Shown here: positions 54,613 to 64,000 of the stretch, piece after piece
How positions within the stretch are numbered: position 1 is the first letter of the stretch
Layout: every line of letters begins with the position of its first letter
DNA from: Chamaelirium japonicum
Taxonomy: Eukaryota; Streptophyta; Magnoliopsida; Liliales; Melanthiaceae
Length of the DNA stretch: 64,000 nucleotides
NCBI GenBank assembly: GCA_947650365.1
Contig: OX393551.1
Location: 92,292,697-92,356,696 of the forward strand
Direction of reading: 5' to 3'
Translations under genes and position numbers: made by a program
The notes under the pieces: model-generated
Told to the model about the DNA's origin: nothing
What the model saw: the letters and a program-made list of their open reading frames with translations, nothing else
The model's database searches: none

Positions 54613-55630
54613 CAATGAATTAGAAAGAATACATTCGTGCGAATGAATTAGAATGGATCGTATGAATGAATTAGATTGGATCATACGAATGAAATATAAT
54701 GGATCATACGAATGAATTAGAATGGATCGTGCTAATGAATTAGAATGGATCGTACGAATGAATTAGAATAGATTGTGCGAATAAATACATTCGTGCGAAT
54801 GAATTAGAATGGATCGGATGAATGAATTAGAATGGATCGAATGAATGAATTCGAATGGATCGTACGAATGAATTAGAATGGATACATTCGTGCAAACGAA
54901 TTAGAATGGATCATACGAAGGAAATAGGGTGGATCGTACGAATGAATTAGAATGGATCGTGCTAATGAATTAGAATGGATCGTACGAATGAATAAGAATA
55001 GATTGTGCGAATGAATTAGAATGGATCGTACGAATAAATTAGAATGGATCGTATGAATGAATTAGAATGGATCCTGCGAATGAATTAGAATGGATCGTAC
55101 GAATGAATTAGAATTGATACATTCATGCGAATGAATTAGAATGGATCGTACGAATGAGTAAGAATTAGAATAGATTGTATGAATGAATTAGAATGGATCG
55201 TATGAATGAATTAGAATGGATCGTGCGAATGAATTAGAATGGATTGGGCTAATGAGTAAGAATGGATTGTACGAATGAAATAGAATGGATCGTGCGAATG
55301 AATTAGAATGGATTGTACTAATGAATTAGAATGGATCGTACGAATGAATTAGAATAGATTGTGCGAATGAATTAGAATGGATCGTGCGAATGAATTAGAA
55401 TGGATACATTCGTGCAAATGAATTAGAATGGATCGTATGAATGAATTAGAATGGATCATATGAATGAATTCTAATGGATCGTACGACTGAATTAGAATGG
55501 ATACATTCGTGCGAATGAATTAGAATGGATCATACGATGGAATTAGGGTGGATCGTACGAATGAATTAGAATGGATACATTCGTACGAATGAATTAGAAT
55601 GGATCATATGAATTAGAATGGATACATTCG
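54613..55630 (+). repeat. Forward satellite island, second copy
   Basis: Partner of 46991-47845, longer by about 160 bp. It contains the same partial unit GCGAATAAATACATTCGTGC and the fused GAGTAAGAATTAG unit. Confidence 0.93.
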
Positions 55631-56290
55631 TACGATCCAATCTAATTTATTCATACGATCCATTCTAATTCATTCATACGATCCATTCTATTTCATTCGT
55701 ACGATCCATTCATACTCATTCGTATGATCCATTCGAATTCATTCGTACGATCCATTCTAATTCATTCGTATGATCCATTCTTACTCATTTGTACGATCTA
55801 TTCTAATTCATTCGCACGAATGTATCCATTCCAATTCATTCGTACGATCCAGTCTATTTCATTCGTACGAGCCATTCTAATTCATTCATACGATCCATTC
55901 TAATTCATTCGCACGAATGTATGCATTCTAATTCATTCGCACGATCCATTCTAATTCATTCGTACAATCCATTATTAATTCATTCGTACGATCCATTCTA
56001 ATTCATTCGTACGATCCACCCTAATTCCTTCGTATGATCCATTCTAATTCGTTCGCACGAATGTATCCAATCTAATTCATTCTAATTCATTCACACGATC
56101 CATTCTAATTCATTCATAAGATCCATTCTAATTCATTCACACGATCCATTCTAATTCATTCGCACGAATGTATCCATTCTAATTCATTCGTACGATCCAT
56201 TCTAATTCATTCGCACAATCTATTCTAATTCAATCGTAGGATCCATTCTAATTCATTCGCAGGATCCATTCTAATTCATTTATACGATCT
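55631..56290 (-). repeat. 23-bp satellite array, reverse block
   Basis: Partner of 47846-48480. It ends irregularly at ATACGATCTATCGTGCTTATG. Confidence 0.93.
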
Positions 56291-56683
56291 ATCGTGCTTA
56301 TGAATTAGACTGGATCGTACGAATGAATTATAATGGATCGTATGAATGAATTGGAATGGATCGTGCGAATGAATTAGAATGGATCGTACGAATGAATTAG
56401 AATGGATACATTCATGCGAATGAATTAGAATGAATCGTACGAATGAATTAGATTGGATCGTACGAATGAATTTGAATGGATCGTACGAATGAATTAGAAT
56501 GGATATATTCATGCGAATGAATTAGAATGGGTACATTCGTGCGAATAAATGAGAATGGATCGTGCAAATGAATTAGAATGGACCGTACGAGTGAATTAGA
56601 ATAGATCGTATGAATGAATTAGAATGGATCGTACGAATGAATTAGAATGGATACTTTCGTGTGAAAGAATTAGAATGGATCGT
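56291..56683 (+). repeat. 23-bp satellite array, forward block
   Basis: About 16 forward monomers with three 28-bp units. It ends CGTACTAATTCATTC, a flip inside the core. Confidence 0.92.
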
Positions 56684-56807
56684 ACTAATTCATTCATACG
56701 ATCCATTCTAATTCATTCGTACGATCCATTCTAATTCATTCGCACAATCTATTCTAATTCATTCGTATGATCCATTCTAATTCATTCGCACGATCCATTC
56801 TAATTCG
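56684..56807 (-). repeat. Short reverse block
   Basis: Five to six reverse monomers. Its right join TAATTCGTGGATCG loses most of a monomer. Confidence 0.92.
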
Positions 56808-59600
56808 TGGATCGTATGAATGAATTAGAATGGATCATGCGAATGAATTAGAATGGATCGTACGAATGAATTAGAATGGATGTATTCGTTCGAAAGAATT
56901 AGAATGGATCATACGAATGAATTTGAATGGATCATACGAAGGAATTAGGGTCGATCGTACGAATGAATTAGAATGGACCGTATGAAGGAATTAGAATGGA
57001 TCGTACGAAGGAATTAGAATGGATATATTCGTGTAAAAGAATTAGAATGGATCATACGAAGGAATTAGGGTGGATCGTTTGAATGAATTAGAATGGATAC
57101 ATTCGTGCGAAAGAATTAGAATAGATTGTATGAATGAATTAGAACGGATCGTATGAATGAATTAGAATGGATCGTGCGAATGAATTAGAATGGATCGTAT
57201 AAATGAATTAGAATGGATCGTACGAATGAATAAGAATAGATCGTATGATTGTATTCGAATGGATCGTACGAATGAATTAGAATGGATACATTTGGGTGAA
57301 TGAATTAGAATGGATCATACGAAGGAATTTAGGTGGATCGTACGAATGAATTAGAATAGATACATTCGTGCGAAAGAATTAGAATGAATTAGAATGGATC
57401 GTACGAAGGAATTAGAATGGATATATTCGTGCGAATGAATTAGAATGGATCGTATGAATGAATTAGAATGGATCGTATGAATGAATTAGAATGGATCGTA
57501 CGAATGAATTAGAATGGATCGTACGAAAGAATTAGAATGGATCGTGCTAATGAATTAGAATGGATCGTACGAATGAATTAGAATAGATTGTGCGAATGAA
57601 TTAGAATGGATCGTACGATTGAATTAGATTGGATCGTATAAATGAATAAGAATGGATCATGCGAATGACTTAGAATGGATCGTACGAATGCATTAGAATG
57701 GATACATTCGTGCGAATGAATTAGAATGGATCATACGAATGAGTAAGAATAGATCGTACGAATGAAATAGAATGGATCGTACGAATGAATTAGAGTGGAT
57801 CGTGCTAATGAATTAGAATGGATCGTACGAATGAATTAGAATAGATTGTGCGAAAGAATTAGAATGGATCGTACGAATGAATTAGAATGGATACATTCGT
57901 GCGAATGAATTAGAATGGATCGTATGAATGAATTAGATTGGATCGTATGAATGAATTAGAATGGATCGTACGTATGAATTAGAATGGATACATTAATGGG
58001 AATGAATTAGAATGGATCGTATGAAGGAATTAGAATGGATCATACGAATGAAATAGAATGGATCGTACGAAGGAATTAGAATGGATCGTACGAAGGAATT
58101 AGAATGGATCATACGAAGGAATTAGAATGGATCGTACGAATAAATTAGAATGGATCGTACGAATGAGTAAGAATGGATCGTACGAATGAAATAGAATGGA
58201 TCGTACGAATGAATTAGAATGGATCGTGCTAATGAATTAGAATGGATCGTACGAATGAATTAGAATAGATTGTGCGAATCATGAATTAGAATGGATCGTG
58301 CGAATGAATTAGATTGGTTCGTGCGAATGAATTAGAATGGATCGTACGAAAGAATTAGAATGAATACATTCGTGATAATGAATTAGAATGTATCGTATGA
58401 ATGAATTAGAATGGATCGTATGAATGAATTCGAATGGATCGTACGAAGGAATTAGAATGGATCGTACGAATGAATTAGAATGGATCGTATGAATGAATTA
58501 GAATGGATCGTGCGAATGAGTTAGAACGGATCGTACGAATGAATTAGAATGGATACATTCGTGCGAATGAATTAGAATGGATCGTACGAATGAGTAAGAA
58601 TGGATCGTACGAATGAAATATAATGGATCGTATGAATGAATTAGAATGGATCGTGAGAAAGAATTCGATTGGATCGTGCGAATGAATTAGAATGGATCAT
58701 ACGAATGAATTAGAATGGATACATTCGTGCGAATGAATTAGAATGGATCGTATGAATGAATTAGAAGGGATACATTCGTGCAACTGAATTAGAATGGCTC
58801 GTGCGAATGAATTAGAATGGATCGTACGAATGAATTAGAATGGATCATATAAATGAATTAGAATGGATCGTACGAATGAGTAAGAATGGATCGTACGAAT
58901 GAAATAGAATGGATCGTACGAATGAATTAGATCATACAATCCATGGGAATGAATAAGAATGGATCGTACGAATGAATTCCTTAGCACGAATGAATTAGAA
59001 TGGATCATACGAATGGATTGTACGAAGTAATTAGAATAAAGTAGAATGGATCGTACGAATGAATTAGAATGGATCGTATGAATGAATTAGATTGGATCGT
59101 GCGAATAAATAAGAATGGATCGTACGAATGAATTAGAATGGATACATTCGTGCGAATGAATTAGAATGGATCGTATGAATGAATTACAATGGATCGTATG
59201 AATGAATTCGAATGGATCGTACGTATGAATTAGAATGGATTGTACGAATGAATTTGAATGGATCGTATGAATGAATTAGAATGGATCGTACGAAGGAATT
59301 ATAATGGATCGTACGAAGGAATTATAATGGATAGTATGAAGGAATTAGAATGGATCATACAAATGAATTAGAATGGATACATTCGTGCAAAAGAATTAGA
59401 ATGGATTGTATGAATGAATTAGAATGGATCGTACAAATGAATTAGAATGGATCGTGCGAATGAATTAGAATGGATCGTACGAATGAATTAGAATAGATTG
59501 TGCGAATGAATTAGAATGGATCGTACGAATAAAGTAGAATGGATACATTCGTGCGAATGAATTAGAATGGATCGTATGAATGAATTAGAATGGATCATAC
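56808..59600 (+). repeat. 23-bp satellite array, forward block (2.8 kb)
   Basis: Forward monomers with full higher-order units. A damaged region at 58925-59040 has short or fused units (GATCATACAATCCATGGG, GAATTCCTTAGCACG, GAATAAAGTAGAATGG). It ends at ATACGTACGATCC. Confidence 0.94.
57000..58900 (+). repeat. ~3.6-kb-spaced duplication, copy 1
   Basis: Landmark pairs with 60.6-62.5 kb are AGAATGAATTAGAAT at 57381/60990, ATTGAATTAGATTGG at 57618/61181, and CATTAATGGG or CATTCATGGG at 57991/61554. Offsets are 3,609, 3,563 and 3,563 bp. Confidence 0.65.
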
Positions 59601-60257
59601 GTACGATCCATTCTTACTCATTCATACGATCCATTCTAATTCATTTTCACGATCCATTCTAATTCATTCATACGATCCATTCTAATTCATTCGTACGATC
59701 CATTCTAATTCATTCATACGATCCATTCTAATTCATTCATATAATCCATTCTAATTCATTCGTACGATCCACCCTAATTCCTTCGTATGATCCATTCTAA
59801 TTCTTTCGCACGAATGTATCCATTCTAATTCATTCATACGATCCACTCTAATTCATTTGTATGATCCATTCTAATTCATTCATATGATCCAATATAATTC
59901 ATTCATACGATCCATTCTAATTCATTCGCACGAATGTATCCATTCTAATTCATTCATACGATCCATTCTAATTTATTCGCACTATCGAATCTAATTCACT
60001 CATACGATCCATTCTAATTCATTCGTACGATCCATTCTAATTCATCCGCACGAATATATCCATTCTAATTTATTCGCATGATCTATTCTAATTCATTCGC
60101 ATGATCCATTCTAATTCATTCATATGATCCATTCTTACTCATTCGTACGATCCATTCTAATTCATTCGCACGAATGTATCCGTTCTAATTCATTCATACG
60201 ATCCATTCTAATTCATTTGTACGATCCATTCTAATTCATTCATACAATCCATTCTAA
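59601..60257 (-). repeat. 23-bp satellite array, reverse block
   Basis: Reverse monomers including CCACCCTAATTCCTTCG (59770). It ends at CCATTCTAATTAGAATGG, a palindromic join centred on AATT. Confidence 0.93.
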
Positions 60258-62380
60258 TTAGAATGGATCGTACGAATGAATTACAATGGATCGTATGCAT
60301 GAATTAGAATGGATCGTGCGAATTAATAAGAATGGATCGTACGAATGAATTAGAATGGATACATTCGTGTGGATGAATTAGAATGGATTGTACGAATGAG
60401 TAAGAATGGATCGTACGAATGAAATAGAATGGATCATATGAATAAATTAGAATGGATCGTGTGAATGAATTAGATTGGATCGTGCGAATGAATTATAATG
60501 GATCGTACGAATGAATTAGAATGGATACATTCCTGCGAATGAATTAGAATGGATCGTACGAATGAATTAGAATGGATACATTCGTGCAAATGCATTAGAA
60601 TGGATCGTGCGAATGAATTAGAATGGATCGTACGAATGAATTTGAATGGATCGTATGAATAAATTATAATGGATCGTATGAATGAGTAGGAATTGATCGT
60701 ACGAATGAAATAGAATGGATCATGCGAATGAATTAGAATGGATCGTGCGAATGAATTAGATTGGATCATGCGAATGAATTAGATTGAATGGATCGTACGA
60801 ATGAATAAGAATAGATCGTGCGAATGAATAAGAATGAATTAAAATGGATTATATGGAATGAATTCGAATGGATCGTACGAATGAATTAGAATGGATACAT
60901 TCGTGCGAATGAATTAGAATGGATCATACGAAGGAATTTTGGTGGATCATAAGAATGAATTAGAATGGATACATTCGTGCGAATAAATTAGAATGAATTA
61001 GAATAGGTTGTACGAAGGAATTAGTTTGGATACATTCGTGCGAATGAATTAGAATGGATCGTACGAATGAATTAGAATGGATCGTACGAAAGAATTTGAA
61101 TGGATCGTGCTAATGAATTAGAATGGATCATACGAATAAATTAGAATAGATTGTGCGAATGAATTAGAATGGATCGTACAATTGAATTAGATTGGATCGT
61201 ATGAATGAATTAGAATGGATCGTGAGAATGGATTAGAATCGATCGTACAAATGAATTAGAATGGATACATTCGTGCGAGTGAATTAGAATGTATCCTACG
61301 AATGAGTAAGAATGGATCGTACGAATGAAATAGAATGGATCGTACGAATGAATTAGAATGGATCGTGCTAATGAATTAGAATGGATCGTACGAATGAATT
61401 AGAAAAGATTGTGCGAATTAATTAGAATGGATCGTACGAATGAATTAGAATGGATACATTCGTGCGAATGAGTTAGAATGGATCGTATGAATGAATTAGA
61501 TTGGATCGTATAAATGAATTAGAATGGATCATACGTATGAATTAGAATGGATACATTCATGGGAATGAATTAGAATGGATCATATGAAGCAATTAGAATG
61601 GATCATATGAATGAAATAGAATAGATCATATGAAGGAATTAGAATGGATCGTGCGAATGAATTAGAATGGATCGTACGAATAAATTAGAATGGATACATT
61701 CGTGCGAATGAATTAGAATGGATCGTACAAATGAATTAGAATGGATACATTCGTGCAAATGAATTAGAATGGATCGTGCGAATGAATTAGAATGGATCGT
61801 GCGAATGAATTAGAATTGATCGTATAAATGAATTAGATTGGATCGTATGAATGAATTAGAATGGATCGTGATAATGAATTAGAATGGATTGTACGAATGA
61901 ATTAGAATAGATTGTGCGAATGAATTAGAATGGATCGTACCAATGAATTAGAATGGAACGTGCGAATGAATTAGAATGGATCGTACGAATGAATTAGAAT
62001 GGATACATTCGTGCGAATGAATTAGAATGGATCGTACGAATGAATTAGAATGGATACATTCGTGCGTAAGAATTAGAATACATTCTGCGAATGAATTAAA
62101 GTGGATCGTGCGATGAATTAGAATGGATCATACGAATGAATTAGAATGGATCGTATGAATGAATTCGAATGGATCGTACGAATGAATTTGAATGGATCGT
62201 GCTACGGAATTAGAATGGATCGTATGAATGAATTAGAATGAATTGTACGAATGAATTAGAATGGATCGTATGAATGAATTAGAATGGATCGTGCTAATGA
62301 ATTAGAATGGATCATACGAATGAATTAGAATAGATTGTGCGAATGAATTAGAATGGATCGTACGAAGGAATTAGAATGGA
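60258..62380 (+). repeat. 23-bp satellite array, forward block (2.1 kb)
   Basis: Forward monomers with an insertion TATGGAATGAATTCG at 60853 and fused cores at 60780-60845. It ends in a GGATCC palindromic join. Confidence 0.94.
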
Positions 62381-62500
62381 TCCATTCTAAATCATTCTAA
62401 TTCATTCATACGATCCATTCTTATGCATTCATACAATCCATTCTAATTCTTTCGCATGAATATATCCATTCTAATTCATTCGTACGATCCACCCTAATTC
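60600..62500 (+). repeat. ~3.6-kb-spaced duplication, copy 2
   Basis: Same landmark order as 57.0-58.9 kb. The boundaries are loose, because generic monomers fill the spaces between landmarks and the strand flips at 62380. Confidence 0.6.
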
Positions 62501-63201
62501 CTTCGTATAATCCATTGTAATTCATTCGCACGAATGTATCCATTCTAATACATTCGTACGATCCATTCGAATTCATTCATACGATCCATTCTAATTCATT
62601 CATACGATCCAATCTAATTCATTCGCAGGAATGTATTCATTCTAATTCATTCGTACGATCCATTCTAATTCATTCGCACAATCTATTTTAATTCATTCGT
62701 ACGATCCATTCTAATTCATTCGCACGATCCATTCTAATTCATTTGTACGATCCATTCTAATTCATTCATACAATCCATTCTAGTTCTTTTGCATGAATGT
62801 ATCCATTCTAATTCCTTCGTACGATCCTTTCTAATTACTTCGTACGATCCCTTCTAATTTATTCGTACGATCCAATCTAATTCATTCATATGATTCATTC
62901 TAATTCTTTTGCACGAATGCATCCATTCTAATTCCTTCGTACGATCCATTCTAATTCCTTCGTATGATCCATTCTAATTCATTCCCATGAATGTATCTAT
63001 TCTAATTCATACGTACGATCCATTCTAATTCATTCATACGATCCAATCTAATTCATTCATACGATCCACTCTATTTAATTCACACGAATGTATTCAATCT
63101 AATTCATTCTAATTCCTTCGTACGATCCATTCGTACGATCCATTCTAATTCCTTCGTACGATCCATTCGAATTGATTCATACGATCCATTCTAATTCATT
63201 C
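62381..63201 (-). repeat. 23-bp satellite array, reverse block
   Basis: Reverse monomers with several CTAATTCCTTCG units and the CATTCCCATGAATG marker (62980). It ends CATTCAATGGATC, where a core is cut. Confidence 0.93.
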
Positions 63202-63813
63202 AATGGATCATATGAATGAATTAAATTCGATCGTATGAATGAATTAGAATTGATCGTACGTATGAATTCAAATGGATACTTTCACGGGAATGAATTAGAA
63301 TGGATCATACGAAGGAATTAGAATGGATCATACGAATGAAATAGAATGGATCGTACGAAGGAATTAGAATGGATCGTACGAAGGAATTAGAATGGATCAT
63401 ACGAATGAATTAGAATGGATACATTCGTGCAAAAGAATTAGAATGGATTGTACAAATGAATTAGAATGGATCGTATGAATGAATTAGAATGGATCGTTTG
63501 AATGAAATAGAATGGATAAATTCGTGCGAATGAATTAGAATAGATCGTATGAATGAATTAGATTGGATCGTATGAATGAATTAGAATGGATCGTACATAT
63601 GAATTAGAATGGATACATTCATGGGAATAAATTAGAATGGATCATACGAAGGAATTAGAATGGATCATACGAATGAAATAGAATGGGTCATATGAAGGAA
63701 TTAGAATGGATCGTACGTTATGAATGAATTAGAATGGATCGTACGTATGAATTAGAATGGATACATTCATGGGAATGAATTAGAATGGATCGTACGAAGG
63801 AATTAGAATGGAT
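63202..63813 (+). repeat. 23-bp satellite array, forward block
   Basis: Three CATGGGAATG or CACGGGAATG markers (63273, 63620, 63765), each followed by GAAGGAATTAG units, suggest a higher-order unit of about 145-345 bp. A damaged unit GTACGTTATGAATG lies at 63715. Confidence 0.92.
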
Positions 63814-64000
63814 CCTTTCTAATTCATTCTAATTCATTCGTATGATCCATTCTAATTTATTCATACAATCCATTCTAATTCTTTCGCACGAATGTATCCA
63901 TTCTAATTCATTCATACGATCCACCCTAATTCCTTCGTATGATTCATTCTAATTCATTCGCACAAATGTATCCATTCTAATTCATTAGTACGATCCATTC
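63814..64000 (-). repeat. 23-bp satellite array, reverse block, continues past the window
   Basis: Eight reverse monomers including CCACCCTAATTCCTTCG. The window ends inside the array, so the locus is longer than 64 kb. Confidence 0.93.

Larger units (their letters stand above)
48545..56170. repeat. ~7-kb segmental duplication, copy 2
   Basis: It follows copy 1 almost directly, so the pair is near-tandem. It holds the same order of reverse array, forward island, reverse array, forward island, reverse array. Internal differences add up to about 0.7 kb of net gain. Confidence 0.85.

Noticed and set aside
60470..60769. Open frame of 99 codons with a repeated Ile-His-Ser-Asn-Ser-Phe pattern
   Set aside because: It is a direct translation of the 23-bp repeat with a 23-residue period. 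It has no start context, no domain and no non-repeat sequence, and it stays open only by chance variants of every third monomer. The same applies to the frames at 5783-6031, 6442-6648, 9240-9470, 15670-15867, 30695-30901, 35087-35290, 38053-38298, 40565-40783 and 56276-56512.
1..64000. CRISPR array
   Set aside because: The units are 23-28 bp with no spacer of unique sequence between them, and the array changes strand many times.
1..64000. Human satellite II/III or another GGAAT (CATTC) pentamer satellite
   Set aside because: GAATG pentamers occur twice per monomer, but there is no run of tandem pentamers. The period is a strict 23 bp with a conserved ATCGTAC linker.
1..64000. CENP-B box in the monomer
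   Set aside because: The monomer has TTCG (in ATTCGTACG) but not the remaining conserved G/C-rich bases of the box, so no match can be claimed.
1..64000. Repeated GATC and GTAC motifs as restriction or regulatory sites
   Set aside because: They are a fixed part of the monomer linker and carry no information about regulation by themselves.

Overview
The window is essentially one satellite DNA locus. I find no protein-coding gene, rRNA, tRNA or CRISPR array. Almost every base belongs to a tandem repeat with a 23-bp monomer: GAATGAATTAGAATGG followed by a linker, usually ATCGTAC. A second monomer type of 28 bp has the same core and the linker ATACATTCGTGC. At about 23-24 bp per unit the window holds roughly 2,700 monomers. 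The consensus monomer is 8/23 GC (about 35%). Long satellite arrays with higher-order structure and apparent CpG decay point to a eukaryotic heterochromatic region (pericentromere, subtelomere or a repeat-rich or B chromosome). The sequence alone does not identify the species. In the annotation, '+' means the GAATGAATTAGAATGG core reads on the given strand, and '-' means CCATTCTAATTCATTC does.

Layout: the arrays switch orientation about 55 times, making a patchwork of head-to-head and tail-to-tail blocks from about 25 bp to 6.5 kb. By my hand count about 35 kb is '+' and 29 kb is '-'. The first 37.5 kb is mostly '+' (the longest block is 2.04-7.90 kb). The stretch 37.6-54.6 kb is mostly '-' (the longest block is 37.57-44.03 kb). 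The last 8 kb is mostly '+' again. The only clearly non-satellite DNA is a foldback element of about 160 bp at 1863-2021, with arms of about 53 bp, which sits exactly at a '-' to '+' switch.

Higher-order structure: diagnostic monomer variants (GAGTAAG, GAAATAG, GTGCTAATG, GAATAGATTGTGC, CATGGGAATG, GAAGGAATTAGGG) recur in fixed order, often as 8- to 10-monomer units closed by a 28-bp monomer (189 bp and 258 bp were measured). Above that are large duplications that keep even the strand-switch points: about 11.4-24.2 kb against 26.0-39.3 kb (offset 14.5-15.0 kb), about 41.4-48.5 kb against 48.5-56.2 kb (offset 7.1-7.8 kb), about 38.0-40.4 kb against 40.5-42.9 kb (offset about 2.5 kb), and about 57.0-58.9 kb against 60.6-62.5 kb (offset about 3.6 kb).

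The open reading frames found here are artefacts. Three 23-bp monomers make 69 bp, or 23 codons, so the translation is a 23-residue periodic peptide that stays open only where every third monomer carries a variant removing a TAA. All boundaries were read by eye and are good to about 5-10 bp for sharp switches and about 100 bp or more for the large duplications.
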